The notes: generated by a model from the sequence alone, not told the origin. Positions 36,837 to 45,027 are shown, numbered from the stretch's first letter. The stretch is DNA of 64,000 nucleotides from CBDIDH01 sp965277595 (GCA_965277595.1 CBDIDH010000002.1:1798001-1862000), one strand, 5' to 3'. Made by a program: numbers and translations.

Positions 36837-37261
36837 AATGCCTGCACCTCAACAGCGCCGTCACGCATACCGTTAAACCGGCAGAAAAATATTCCCCGCG
36901 CCCAGGATTTCCCTATATCAACTTCCGTTATCGAAAATGTAAGGATTGTGGGTATAAGTTCACTTCCTATGAAATTGATACGCCGACTGCAAATTCCTTT
37001 CGGCGTGACGAAGTCAAACAACTGAACGTCCGGATTAAGGAGATGCAGGATGTCATCGACAGAAAGCACGCTGGACACCCTCTGGCAGGAGGTGTTTCCG
37101 CATCGGAACCCGCATCAGTGGAGCGACGAAAGCCTGATCCTGTTCCGGCTGATCCTGCGAGAAAACCAGAAGTTGAAAATCCGGTTGCGCGCACTCGAAA
37201 AACAGGCAATGAACGAAAGCCCATGAAGTGGGATTTTGCAGGGGAGAATGTAGGTGAATAG
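36833..37261 (+). CDS. NrdR-like zinc-ribbon protein
   Basis: 142 aa, ATGA overlap with the nuclease gene. 'INFRYRKCKDCGYKFTSYEIDTPTA' (about 29-55) matches the second half of the NrdR zinc ribbon ('RRRECxxCxxRFTTFE'), with 'MKCLHLNSAV' supplying one upstream Cys. The ATP-cone of NrdR is missing; instead a helical and Pro-rich tail follows. Not a true NrdR; may bind DNA. Confidence 0.55.
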   Translation: MKCLHLNSAVTHTVKPAEKYSPRPGFPYINFRYRKCKDCGYKFTSYEIDTPTANSFRRDEVKQLNVRIKEMQDVIDRKHAGHPLAGGVSASEPASVERRKPDPVPADPARKPEVENPVARTRKTGNERKPMKWDFAGENVGE

Positions 37262-37321
37262 GGGAGGAACGTTTACATCGACCCCCAACGACCCTACCTC
37301 AATATTGGAGCACTGGCGCGC

Positions 37322-37456
37322 GTGACCGACGAAGAGAAGATCGCGGCCTACATCCGGGAGCACGGGGTCACGCTCTGCCCGCCAGCATGGGCAGAAGGGG
37401 CCGAGAGGCAGGAGACGATCCCTATAGCGATTTTACGCCTTGCCGAACCATCCTAG
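37322..37456 (+). CDS. Hypothetical small protein
   Basis: 44 aa from GTG 37322. 'TDEEKIAAYIREHGVTLCPPAWAEGAERQET' resembles very short phage proteins built on 'IAxYIAxxGVTxCPxAxA'. A preceding 23-codon frame from 37253 ends in a GTGA overlap with it. Unknown function. Confidence 0.5.
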   Translation: MTDEEKIAAYIREHGVTLCPPAWAEGAERQETIPIAILRLAEPS

Positions 37457-37539
37457 GGGCATGTGGAGGATAGAGCGGAGACTGAGCCGAATCGCCTTCC
37501 GGCGGCTTCTGGGGAGGCGGTAGGAGCCGTTCTGGACGG

Positions 37540-37806
37540 CTAAACCGGCAACTCCATCTGGAGGGCGTGCAGGTAAGTATCAAGTATCGTCTCCCGCTCC
37601 TCGCGTTCCTGGGGCTCCAGCTTACGAATCTTGAGAATCTGGCGGATGGCGGTAACGTCCAGACCCACACCCTTCGCCTCGGTAAACACGTCCCGAATGT
37701 CGGCAGCGATGGCTGCCTTGGATTCCTCGAGATTCTCAACCCGCTGGATAATGCTCCTGAGCTGGTCAGCGTTGATGCCGCCAACGCGATTATGGCCTTC
37801 CTTCAT
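37540..37806 (-). CDS. gapR-like: GapR/DUF2312-family DNA-binding protein
   Basis: 88 aa from ATG 37806. 'NADQLRSIIQRVENLEESKAAIAADIRDVFTEAKGVGLDVTAIRQILKIRKLEPQEREERETILDTYLHAL' is the GapR signature in full. In Caulobacter GapR is a tetrameric clamp on overtwisted, AT-rich DNA ahead of replication forks. The family is almost confined to Alphaproteobacteria and their phages, which supports the host guess. It closes the leftward recombination operon. Confidence 0.88.
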   Translation of the reverse strand: MKEGHNRVGGINADQLRSIIQRVENLEESKAAIAADIRDVFTEAKGVGLDVTAIRQILKIRKLEPQEREERETILDTYLHALQMELPV

Positions 37807-37985
37807 GCTTCCTCCCGATGACAAATCTGTTGAATCGTTTTATTATAAAGGTTAGTGAGGTCATAGAGGGCGTCTCGCAGCGCGTCTGACCTGTGTATGG
37901 CAGGCAGAGACAAAAACTTCTCTGATTCAATGATTGCTACTTCATCCTTCTCGAAATCGTAGTCGATGGTCACTTTGCAGTGCAT
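37803..37985 (-). CDS. Hypothetical small protein
   Basis: 60 aa from ATG 37985 with AGGAGA upstream. 'MHCKVTIDYDFEKDEVAIIE' then a helical 'LRDALYDLTNLYNKTIQQIC'. It overlaps the GapR start by 4 nt and the upstream gene by 16 nt. Unknown function, in the recombination operon. Confidence 0.55.
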   Translation of the reverse strand: MHCKVTIDYDFEKDEVAIIESEKFLSLPAIHRSDALRDALYDLTNLYNKTIQQICHREEA

Positions 37986-38410
37986 GGTGAGTCTCCTATG
38001 TGTTCGTGTGGTAAAGGTATCTCGCACCCAAGTTCGGCGGCCCAAGCCATGATCTTGGCGAGGTAATCCTGAAACTCCGATGTAGTCAAATTCTTTGTCG
38101 AGCGGATCGACTTGATGACCTCCCCGTCCGGCGTGACGATGTTCTGGGAAAGCTTCCCCACTCGAAGCTTGAGGAATAAATGAACGTCATCATCATCCAC
38201 GTTATTCCCTGCGTCCCTGAACATGGCGGTCACGGCAGGGACAACCACGCCCCAGTAGTATCGATTCGCATCCGTTGACCGACGCCGCTTCCTCTCCCTC
38301 ACCGTGATGGTGACGAACTTCCCGTCGTAAGCCTTGATGGCCACGGCGAGGGATTGAAGATCAGATTCCGAGAGGGAGCCCGAGGATACCTTGCAGGTGA
38401 CTTCGGCCAT
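37970..38410 (-). CDS. NinB-like recombination-associated protein
   Basis: 146 aa. 'KRRRSTDANRYYWGVVVPAVTAMFRDAGNNVDDDDVHLFLKLRVGK' and 'SIRSTKNLTTSEFQDYLAKIMAWAAELGCEIPLP' follow a phage recombination-locus family with the fingerprint 'RSxxQNxYYW...STxxLTTxEFxxYLxxI..WA...G..IP.P', often labelled NinB-like. Placed between GapR and the SSB-like gene, which agrees. Biochemical role uncertain. Confidence 0.65.
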   Translation of the reverse strand: MAEVTCKVSSGSLSESDLQSLAVAIKAYDGKFVTITVRERKRRRSTDANRYYWGVVVPAVTAMFRDAGNNVDDDDVHLFLKLRVGKLSQNIVTPDGEVIKSIRSTKNLTTSEFQDYLAKIMAWAAELGCEIPLPHEHIGDSPCTAK

Positions 38411-38412
38411 GG

Positions 38413-38658
38413 TCAGAACGGGATTTCGTCATCGAGAACAGCGGCTTGCGACCCCTGCGGGGCGGACGCCGTGCCACGGTTGCCGTCGTCAGCGAAGCCC
38501 AAGAAGTTCAGCCAATCGCCGTCTTTCTTGCTGGCTATCATCTCTCTCAACTCAGGCGTTAGCCGGATGCCGACCTTCGGGCCACGGTCGCCGTCTGTCA
38601 GGTTGCCGAACGTCCACCACTTCCCGTTTCGCTTGTCCTTCAATGCGTATTTGGCCAT
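38413..38658 (-). CDS. SSB-like mini protein with acidic DDEIPF tip
   Basis: 81 aa from ATG 38658. The body 'MAKYALKDKRNGKWWTFGNLTDGDRGPKVGIRLTPELREMIA' is a short beta-rich piece. The C-terminus 'AAVLDDEIPF' is the SSB protein-interaction tip (DDDIPF in bacterial SSB), which recruits recombination and replication partners. It is too short for a full SSB OB fold (about 110 aa). Directly downstream of the exonuclease gene. Confidence 0.6.
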   Translation of the reverse strand: MAKYALKDKRNGKWWTFGNLTDGDRGPKVGIRLTPELREMIASKKDGDWLNFLGFADDGNRGTASAPQGSQAAVLDDEIPF

Positions 38659-38669
38659 ATCGTTAGCTC

Positions 38670-39287
38670 CTATGCAGTAATCAATTTCTTTAGGCTTTCC
38701 ATCTTGGCGTCGATCTCCGCCAGGAACGCGGTCACTTCTCGCTCCATCTCGGCAATCACGTCCTCGCTCCGCATATAGCGGATTTGCTTCATTTGCAATT
38801 CGACCGGCAGGCGTGGGTCGAAGCTCACGAAGTCGCACCACTTCCGGCCCGTGCAGGCCATTTGCCACATCATCTGCTTGGCATATTTGTCGTCGATCTT
38901 CCCGCTTAGCAGCGTCTCGATATGGGTGGCGCTGTTCGGGCACTTGATTTCGAGAAGCCCGTCAGAGCCCACCATCCCGTCCGGCGATGCCCCAGACATG
39001 GCGATGGAGGGATGGTCGATGAACCCGGCCTCCTCCGCCGTCACGTCGTTGTAGAAGCAATACGCAGCTCGCGCTTGCGGCTCCGTGTTTGTGCCGTGCT
39101 GCATGGCGGCGTTCGTGAAGCCCTCCGCCTTCTGGCCGGTCAGCCGTTCGCAAATGAGCTGCGCGGCGTAGTTCGCCCGTGAGGCGGAGGGGCCGGTCTT
39201 GCCTTTGGCCATCACGTCGGCCACCTTGGATGCCGTCACCTTGCCGAGCCGCTGGGCGAACCACTCCGGCGATCCCTGCGCGATCAT
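38670..39287 (-). CDS. YqaJ/lambda-type recombination exonuclease
   Basis: 205 aa. 'QGSPEWFAQRLGKVTASKVADVMA' is the N-terminal YqaJ motif. The PD-(D/E)XK core is 'GASPDGMVGSDGLLEIKCPNSATH' (Asp, then ExK) preceded by 'MQHGTNTEPQARAAY' with the conserved Glu. 'KYAKQMMWQMACTGRKWCDFVSFDP' completes it. It degrades 5' strands from double-strand ends for annealing-based recombination. ATGA overlap with the ERF gene. Confidence 0.92.
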   Translation of the reverse strand: MIAQGSPEWFAQRLGKVTASKVADVMAKGKTGPSASRANYAAQLICERLTGQKAEGFTNAAMQHGTNTEPQARAAYCFYNDVTAEEAGFIDHPSIAMSGASPDGMVGSDGLLEIKCPNSATHIETLLSGKIDDKYAKQMMWQMACTGRKWCDFVSFDPRLPVELQMKQIRYMRSEDVIAEMEREVTAFLAEIDAKMESLKKLITA

Positions 39288-40030
39288 GCTGCGGTCGCCT
39301 TCTTCTCGGCGTCACGCTTCTTCGCTTTGATAGAGCTTTTAGCCTTGTGGTAATCCTTCTGCTTGATCTCGCCGATGCTTTCGACGCCCATGAATTTCAG
39401 GAACCGTTCCTTGTCCGCGCCGGATTCTTCCAGAAGTTTTTCGATCTCAGCAACGAAATCCCCCTCAATCGGACGCTCGACGGCGTTTCCGTCCTTGTCA
39501 TCGCCCGTGCTGATATTCAGCAAGGCGCAAATGGCCACTCGTTTTGCATAAGTAACGGAGGAGGCAGTAGCATGAGGGCCGGTCTTGTTGACAGTGCCCT
39601 TGATGCCCATCTCGTCCAGCGGCATCGTGATGATGGTTTCTTCCACATGCCCGCCTTTATGCCATAGTTCCGCCCTTACCGTGACGGTCTTTTCGGTCTG
39701 GGAGACAATCTTCGTCGCGGTTCCGAACCCGTGTTGTTCGAGTATCGGGTCGATCTGCTTGTTAATGTCTTCGAGAGGAGCATATTTCGACTGGGTTTGC
39801 GTGTTGTCCTTCGTGCGGATGATCTTCGGAAGCAGAGGTTTCATGCGGACGAAATCGGCGGCAAACTCGGATTTGGCGTTCCGGTTTAGCATGCGCTCCT
39901 GAAGGTCCATCAGCTTTTCCAGTTTGTCTACATCCATGTGTTCGGCAGCCTTTACCATCATGGACATGACATCTGTCGGCTCCTGAATAGCCAGCACCTT
40001 GTTTTCGGTCGGCTCGATTCCCTCGGTCAT
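39284..40030 (-). CDS. erf-like: ERF-family single-strand annealing protein
   Basis: 248 aa from ATG 40030. 'AKSEFAADFVRMKPLLPKIIRTKDNTQTQSKYAPLEDINKQIDPILEQHGFGTATKI' is the ERF core, and 'TGPHATASSVTYAKRVAICALLNISTGDDKDGN' its C-terminal signature. Acts with the exonuclease to anneal homologous strands. It is the first gene of the leftward recombination operon and is divergent from an HTH gene at 40108. Confidence 0.93.
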   Translation of the reverse strand: MTEGIEPTENKVLAIQEPTDVMSMMVKAAEHMDVDKLEKLMDLQERMLNRNAKSEFAADFVRMKPLLPKIIRTKDNTQTQSKYAPLEDINKQIDPILEQHGFGTATKIVSQTEKTVTVRAELWHKGGHVEETIITMPLDEMGIKGTVNKTGPHATASSVTYAKRVAICALLNISTGDDKDGNAVERPIEGDFVAEIEKLLEESGADKERFLKFMGVESIGEIKQKDYHKAKSSIKAKKRDAEKKATAA

Positions 40031-40107
40031 AATCTTTCCTTGCCTAGTGGTTGCATTCGTGTAATGACTTATTGCTACCAGAGCAACCGTATTCGCGCAA
40101 CCGGAAA

Positions 40108-40299
40108 ATGAAGCCACCCGAATATAAATTGACGCAAGGAGAAATCTTTAATCTTGCGTTGGTTAAAGCTGGAAGCGCTCGAAAGTTAGCGGCTTTGACC
40201 GGCATCGCCCGTTCGACTATCTACTGGCTTCAATCCGGCAAGACAAAGAAACTCAACAGCAAGAGCATCGCTAAGCTATGGTCCTTCATCCATGGCTGA
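40108..40299 (+). CDS. Cro-like helix-turn-helix protein
   Basis: 63 aa from ATG 40108. 'NLALVKAGSARKLAALTGIARSTIYWLQSGKTKKLNSKSIAKLWSFI' is a single HTH of Cro/CI type (recognition helix 'ARSTIYWLQSGK'). Its 77-nt gap to the divergent ERF gene would hold operators. Likely controls the switch between recombination and replication operons. Confidence 0.7.
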   Translation: MKPPEYKLTQGEIFNLALVKAGSARKLAALTGIARSTIYWLQSGKTKKLNSKSIAKLWSFIHG

Positions 40300-40525
40300 A
40301 GACTTCCGCACGCTCCTCGACCAGTTCTGCCAGCTAGAGGGCAAGAAGACCGGGAAGCCGACCCCGGTATCCCCCGCCGCCTACGCCATGGCCGACATGA
40401 TGACCCAGGCGTTCGAGAGGTACGAGCAGCATGTGGCCGACCTTCAGGCAACCGCACAGAAAGCCTATGACGAGGCGGCATCGCTCAGGAAGCGGCTGGC
40501 CGAGGCGTTCAAGGTTGATGTGTGA
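40292..40525 (+). CDS. Hypothetical helical protein
   Basis: 77 aa, 8-nt overlap with the HTH gene. The second half is a long helix ('MMTQAFERYEQHVADLQATA', 'AYDEAASLRKRLAEAF') likely forming a coiled coil. Unknown function. Confidence 0.55.
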   Translation: MAEDFRTLLDQFCQLEGKKTGKPTPVSPAAYAMADMMTQAFERYEQHVADLQATAQKAYDEAASLRKRLAEAFKVDV

Positions 40526-40899
40526 GGGATTACGTCCCGAAACGCACGGACGCCAATCAATCGGGAATCGTTAGCCTACTCCGGCGCATGGGCTTCGGCG
40601 TTAAATCGCTCCACGAGACTGGGGCGGGCGTCTTCGACCTGCTGGTCACCAAGTACAAGCTTAACTTTTTGGTGGAAGTTAAGGACGGGAATAAATTTCC
40701 CTCCCAGCGGACGCTCACCCCGTCTCAGGTGCAATTCAATTTCGACTGGCAGGGCATGAAATGCGTCGTCACCAACGACGAGGATTGCATACGCTTCCGA
40801 GAGAGCGTGGACGCCATAGGGAAGGCCATCCAGCAGGCCGGTATCGTCATGGAAATAAACGGTAATCAGGAGGAGCAGTATAAACCCCGGCTGTACTGA
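40522..40899 (+). CDS. VRR-NUC/PD-(D/E)XK-like nuclease
   Basis: 125 aa, GTG start. 'DANQSGIVSLLRRMGFGVKSLHETGAGVFDLLVTKYKLNFLVEVKDG' gives the nuclease core: G-x-x-D ('GAGVFDLLV') followed by E-x-K ('LVEVKDG'), then 'LTPSQVQFNFDW'. Small Holliday-junction-type or VRR-NUC nucleases of this length are frequent near phage replication genes. Active-site residues are intact. Confidence 0.75.
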   Translation: MRDYVPKRTDANQSGIVSLLRRMGFGVKSLHETGAGVFDLLVTKYKLNFLVEVKDGNKFPSQRTLTPSQVQFNFDWQGMKCVVTNDEDCIRFRESVDAIGKAIQQAGIVMEINGNQEEQYKPRLY

Positions 40900-40962
40900 A
40901 ACCGCTTTACCCGAGCATATGCCCATGCTAGAAAGATAGGGCATCCCTCCGGTGCGTAAAAT

Positions 40963-41017
40963 GACGGGGCTCAGGTCGGCCAACCGAAAAGCGGATTCCT
41001 TCTCCGCCTGCCCCGTC
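40963..41017 (+). ncRNA. Compact three-way-junction element in a 148-nt gap
   Basis: Closing stem GACGGGGC (40963-40970) / GCCCCGTC (41010-41017), 8 bp perfect. Inside are two hairpins, TCGG-CCAA-CCGA (40976-40987) and GCGGA-TTCCTTC-TCCGC (40991-41007). No ORF. It lies 31 nt before the start at 41048, so a leader regulatory element is plausible. Confidence 0.45.
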
Positions 41018-41047
41018 TCCCATTGAAGGAAAGCCAGAAGGAGGCTT

Positions 41048-41521
41048 ATGAGCATAGCAGCGATCAACATCGCGTTAGAAGCGCCCATTACCCGTTCATC
41101 GCAGAAATTCGTTTTCGTCAGCTTGGCAAATAGGGCGAATGACAAGGGGATTTGCTTCCCGTCAATACGCCGAATATCCCTCGATACCGCCTTAAATCGC
41201 AAAACTGTCATCGCGTCAATCAAGCGACTGATCGAGTTCGGCTACATCTTCGATACCGGCGAACGGTCGGGCAGCACGCGGCAGGTTATCGTCTACGGAA
41301 TTGCCGGAATAGCCAAACAGTCCCCAAAACGGAACAGTTCCACTTTTTCCGCTAACAGTACCGTTTTTTCCACTAAAGAGTCCCAAAAACGGGACACGGA
41401 ACCTACCACTGAACCCTCATTAACCAAAGAACCCATCCAAGGGATAGATACTCTCAGTAAGAGTAGCTACAGCTACGTACGCGAGGGAAACCCCTTTGCC
41501 GACGAATGGAGCGCGGCATGA
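41048..41521 (+). CDS. HTH replication-initiator-like protein
   Basis: 157 aa, ATG 41048 with AGAAGGAGG upstream. 'SSQKFVFVSLANRANDKGICFPSIRRISLDTALNRKTVIASIKRLIEFGYIFDTG' is the winged HTH (HTH_36-type) found at the start of phage replication modules ('WPSxxxLAxxTGxSxxTVxRALxxLxxxG'). The C-terminal part is a disordered Ser/Thr-rich tail. Overlaps the helicase gene by ATGA. Probably the origin-binding protein. Confidence 0.75.
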   Translation: MSIAAINIALEAPITRSSQKFVFVSLANRANDKGICFPSIRRISLDTALNRKTVIASIKRLIEFGYIFDTGERSGSTRQVIVYGIAGIAKQSPKRNSSTFSANSTVFSTKESQKRDTEPTTEPSLTKEPIQGIDTLSKSSYSYVREGNPFADEWSAA

Positions 41522-42975
41522 AGCGGGAGCCACGCCCGCACCAGCTAGACGCCATCCGCCTGCTGGGTGAATCCGTTGCAAAGGGCAACCGCCGGATCAT
41601 GGTCCAGATGCCGACAGGAGCGGGCAAGACACTTTTCGCCGCCATGCTGATTCAGGGCGCACTGGAAACCGGCAGGCAGGTCACGTTTGCCGTCCCCGCC
41701 ATATCGCTGGTGGACCAGACCGTTGAGGCTTTCGAGGCCGAGGGCATCCGCAACATCGGCGTCATGCAGGCCAGCCACGAGCGGACTGACTACGAGCAGC
41801 CGGTTCAGGTGGCCAGCATCCAGACGCTTATGCGGCGGCCGAAGCGGGACGACATGCACCTCGTTTTCATCGACGAAGCGCATATCACGTTCGATTTCAT
41901 CAATGAATGGCTCTTAGACCCGGCCTTCTCCAACGTGGTGTTTGTTGGCTTGTCGGCAACGCCCTGGTCGAAGGGGCTGGGCCTCGTTTACCAAGACCTG
42001 ATCATCAGCGAGACGACGCAAGGGCTGATCGACAAGGGTTATCTCTCGCCGTTCCGGGTCTTCGCGCCAGCCCATCCCGACCTGACCGGCGTCCCGACTG
42101 AAGGCGAGGACTACAGCGAAAAGCAGCTATCGAAGGTCATGCAGGAAGGCGGCCTGATAGCCGGGATCGTAACCACATGGCTGGAAAAGGGGGAGAACCG
42201 CCCCACGCTGTGCTTTGCGGTTGACCGGGCGCACGCCAAGAAAATCCAGAAGCAGTTTCAAAGCGCCCAAGTGCCATGCGGCTACATCGACATGGACACC
42301 TTGCGGGAGGAACGGGAGGAAATCCGCAAGCAGTTTGAATCCGGCCTGCTAAATGTGGTTGTCAACATCGCCACACTGACCGCCGGGATCGACTGGGATG
42401 TGCGGTGCATCATCCTTGCCCGCCCCACAAAATCGGAAAAACTCTACGTTCAGATCGTCGGTCGCGGCCTCCGCACGGCCAAGGGCAAGGCTGACCTGAT
42501 CCTGCTGGATCACAGCGATACGACGCTAAGGCTCGGTTTCGTAACGACAATCCACCACGAAAAGCTTTGTGACGGCAAACCGAAGGACAAGGCCGAGCGT
42601 AAGAAGCGGGACGAGCCCCTGCCAAAAGAGTGCGGCAAATGCCACTACCTCAAGCCCGCCAAGGTTCATGTCTGCCCCGAGTGCGGGTTCAAGCCGGAGA
42701 AGGTTTCGGAGATTTTCGAGACGAACGACGAGTTGGTTGAGGCCAAGGGTAAGCCGGAGAAGTACACCATGGAGCAAAAGCAAATCTGGTTTTCATCGCT
42801 GCTGCACATCGAGGCGGCGCGAGGCTACAAGCGCGGATGGGCCGACCGACAGTTCAAGGAACGCTTCAAGGCCTGGCCAAACCAACTCAGGAAAATACCG
42901 ACCGAACCGTTGCCTGAGGTTCAGAATTACGTCAAGAGCCGCATGATCGCCTTCGCCAAGCGGAGGACCGCATGA
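41518..42975 (+). CDS. DEAD/DEAH-box (SF2) helicase
   Basis: 485 aa from ATG 41518 (ATGA overlap). Q-like 'PRPHQLDAI'; Walker A 'MPTGAGKT' (31-38); 'FIDEAH' (117-122) as motif II; 'VGLSATPWSKG' motif III; 'AGIDWDVRCIILARPTKSEKLYVQIVGRGLRTAKGK' motifs V-VI. The C-terminus has a zinc ribbon 'CGKCHYLKPAKVHVCPECGF'. This RadD/SSL2-like architecture is common as the replicative or recombination helicase of temperate and plasmid-like phages. All ATPase motifs are intact. Confidence 0.93.
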   Translation: MKREPRPHQLDAIRLLGESVAKGNRRIMVQMPTGAGKTLFAAMLIQGALETGRQVTFAVPAISLVDQTVEAFEAEGIRNIGVMQASHERTDYEQPVQVASIQTLMRRPKRDDMHLVFIDEAHITFDFINEWLLDPAFSNVVFVGLSATPWSKGLGLVYQDLIISETTQGLIDKGYLSPFRVFAPAHPDLTGVPTEGEDYSEKQLSKVMQEGGLIAGIVTTWLEKGENRPTLCFAVDRAHAKKIQKQFQSAQVPCGYIDMDTLREEREEIRKQFESGLLNVVVNIATLTAGIDWDVRCIILARPTKSEKLYVQIVGRGLRTAKGKADLILLDHSDTTLRLGFVTTIHHEKLCDGKPKDKAERKKRDEPLPKECGKCHYLKPAKVHVCPECGFKPEKVSEIFETNDELVEAKGKPEKYTMEQKQIWFSSLLHIEAARGYKRGWADRQFKERFKAWPNQLRKIPTEPLPEVQNYVKSRMIAFAKRRTA

Positions 42976-43850
42976 TCCAGGAGCAGACGCAGGGAAAGTG
43001 GCATAGCATCCTCCTCTCACTGGGGGTTCCCGCAGAAGTCTTGACCGGCAAGCACGTCGCCTGTCCTATATGCCGAAATGGCAAGGACCGCTTCCGGTTC
43101 GACGACAAGGACGGACGCGGCATGTGGATTTGTAATTCGTGCGGTGCCGGGGACGGGTTCAAGCTCCTGATGCAGATCAAGGGAATCGACTTCAAGACCT
43201 GCGCCAAGATAGTCCGGGAATCGCTCGGGACGGCAGTATTCGCCAAGCCGTTCGAGACCATGACCGACGAGAAATGCCGCGCCGCGCTCCGCAGGCTATG
43301 GCTGGCCAGCCGCCCACAGGTGCCCGGAGACCCGGTGGACGCCTACCTGACCGGCAGGGGGATAACCCTCCGCTCCGCCGCTCTCCGCTACGCCCCGGAG
43401 GCCCGGACGGACGGCAAGACCTATCCTGCCATGGTTGCCGTCGTCCGTGACGCCGCCGGGAAGCCGGTCAACCTCCACCGCACCTTTCTGGCAGAAGGGG
43501 GGAAAGCCCAGATGGAATCCCCCCGGAAGATGATGCCCGGCAAGATACCCGAGGGCGCCGCCGTGCGTTTGATGCCGTTCACGGACACGCTTGGAATCTC
43601 GGAGGGTTTGGAGACCGCTCTATCGGCCTCCCAGCGGTTCGGCATCCCGGTGTGGTCGGCCGTCAACGCCACGATGCTGGAGAAATGGATCCCGCCCAAG
43701 GAGGTGAAGCGGGTGGTTGTCCTTGCCGACAATGACCACAACTTCCGTGGCCAGCGGGCGGCCTACACCCTCGCCAACCGGCTGGCAGGAAACTTTGAAG
43801 TTGAAGTGAAAATCCCCGAAAGGACTGGTGATGACTGGAACGACGCTTAA
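42972..43850 (+). CDS. Zinc-finger/Toprim primase (P4-alpha-like)
   Basis: 292 aa, ATGA overlap with the helicase. N-terminal zinc finger 'CPICRNGKDRFRFDDKDGRGMWICNSCGAGDGFKLL' (about 31-66) is of CHC2/P4-type. Toprim part: 'LGISEGLETALSA' (the catalytic Glu) and 'VVVLADNDHNFRGQRAA' (the DxD motif is represented by 'ADND'). No helicase domain is fused, so it works with the separate SF2 helicase. Synthesises RNA primers at the fork. Confidence 0.9.
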   Translation: MIQEQTQGKWHSILLSLGVPAEVLTGKHVACPICRNGKDRFRFDDKDGRGMWICNSCGAGDGFKLLMQIKGIDFKTCAKIVRESLGTAVFAKPFETMTDEKCRAALRRLWLASRPQVPGDPVDAYLTGRGITLRSAALRYAPEARTDGKTYPAMVAVVRDAAGKPVNLHRTFLAEGGKAQMESPRKMMPGKIPEGAAVRLMPFTDTLGISEGLETALSASQRFGIPVWSAVNATMLEKWIPPKEVKRVVVLADNDHNFRGQRAAYTLANRLAGNFEVEVKIPERTGDDWNDA

Positions 43851-44004
43851 CGTCCAATGCCCTAAATGCCAAGGCTATCGCTTCCTGACTGCCTCCCAGC
43901 AGGTTCTCCATGCTCTGCACCTGTACCCTATCCGGTGCGGCTGGTGCAAGCAGCTCACGATCCAGCAGGCGGACTACGGGCTGCCGAAGAAGGCCGCGCC
44001 ATGA
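43831..44004 (+). CDS. Small zinc-ribbon protein
   Basis: 57 aa from ATG 43831, starting inside the primase gene (20-nt overlap). 'VQCPKCQGYRFLTASQQVLHALHLYPIRCGWCKQL' has two CxxC pairs about 27 residues apart, a minimal zinc ribbon. ATGA overlap with the following gene. Unknown role. Confidence 0.55.
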   Translation: MTGTTLNVQCPKCQGYRFLTASQQVLHALHLYPIRCGWCKQLTIQQADYGLPKKAAP

Positions 44005-44321
44005 ATGAGCTGGAGGAGCTGATCGAGCTAGCCACCAGCAAGGGTGGCGATAAGAAATACCGCGAATGGATTTCCCACCAGCCGTCATGCGTTTCAGGCC
44101 AATTCTCCGAATGGCACAACGGTGAAGGCCGAAGCATCGCCTGCCACGTCAGACGGGCGATCGAATCCGGCACCGGCTTCAAGCCGCCCTATTGCTGCGT
44201 ACCCCTCACGTTTCAGGAACACGCCATCCAGCACGGAAAGCTCGGGGAGGAGGCTTTCGGCGGAAAGGGATGGTTCGACCGGCAGCGGGTCAAATATCTT
44301 CGCTCGTGGCTGGAGAGCTGA
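44001..44321 (+). CDS. HNH-like (DUF968-type) recombination nuclease candidate
   Basis: 106 aa from ATG 44001. 'CVSGQFSEWHNGEGRSIACHVRRAIESGTGFKPPYCCVPLTFQEHAIQHGKLGEEAFGG' follows the phage HNH-type layout: a Cys/His pair, a central 'CHVRR' and the downstream 'HAIQHGK' histidines. Similar proteins replace RusA as Holliday-junction or processing nucleases. Metal-binding residues appear present. The C-terminus is 'WFDRQRVKYLRSWLE'. Confidence 0.6.
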   Translation: MNELEELIELATSKGGDKKYREWISHQPSCVSGQFSEWHNGEGRSIACHVRRAIESGTGFKPPYCCVPLTFQEHAIQHGKLGEEAFGGKGWFDRQRVKYLRSWLES

Positions 44322-44419
44322 CCTTGATTCCTCCGGCGACATAAACGCCGCATAAAGTTTCCCTTGCTGCCCTCACCCTCCCGAGCTATCCTGTGTCAAC
44401 CCGCCCCCAGGATGCCCGC

Positions 44420-45007
44420 ATGGAAGATACCGGCCCGATCGACCCCCGCCAATGGATCAACAGCGGGCCGGTCGTCACGCCGGAACGGGTTGCCAAGGGC
44501 GACCTTCGCATCGAGCGGCGAGCGGCCCCCACGCCCCGTCAGGAGGCCCGGGGAGAGCCCGGCGACATCCGGGTCGCACAGGCCCACGTCCGAAACATCC
44601 TGAACCTCCTGCACGAGCGGGAAATCCTCGACGAGCAGAACGTCCGGGACGGCCAGACTTTCGAGCGATGGCAGATGTGGTTCACCGCCGAGCTGTCATG
44701 CCGCCCCAGCACGATCTACAGCCCCGAGATGCGCGGCATCCGCCGGGAGCTGGCCGAGGACGACCTCGCCCATGACGATTACGGCAAGTTGATCCGGGGC
44801 ATGAGCCGCAAGCATCTAAGCCTGGTGGAGCGGGCCATCACGACCCACGCGACCGACCATAACGCCTGGCTGGCCTGCCGCGACGGGGCGCACTACCGGG
44901 AGGCGTTCGACCGCCTGGGCGTGGTCATGGAGCGTCTGAGGGCGGCGTTCAAGGCGAGGCAGGAAGCCGAAGTCAGCCGGTTGGACGCAGAGGCGGGCAG
45001 ACGTTGA
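44420..45007 (+). CDS. Hypothetical protein at the early/late boundary
   Basis: 195 aa from ATG 44420. 'AHVRNILNLLHEREILDEQNVRDGQTFERWQMWFTAELSC', 'LIRGMSRKHLSLVERAITTH' and 'FDRLGVVMERLRAAFKARQE' are all helical. It occupies the place where late-gene regulators often lie, last gene before the promoter region and terminase, but no antiterminator signature is clear. Function unknown. Confidence 0.6.
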   Translation: MEDTGPIDPRQWINSGPVVTPERVAKGDLRIERRAAPTPRQEARGEPGDIRVAQAHVRNILNLLHEREILDEQNVRDGQTFERWQMWFTAELSCRPSTIYSPEMRGIRRELAEDDLAHDDYGKLIRGMSRKHLSLVERAITTHATDHNAWLACRDGAHYREAFDRLGVVMERLRAAFKARQEAEVSRLDAEAGRR

Positions 45008-45027
45008 TGCGAAATGTATCTTTTTGC

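Noticed and set aside
36833..37261. True NrdR repressor
   Set aside because: Only the zinc-ribbon half matches; the ATP-cone domain is missing, so it is called NrdR-like only.
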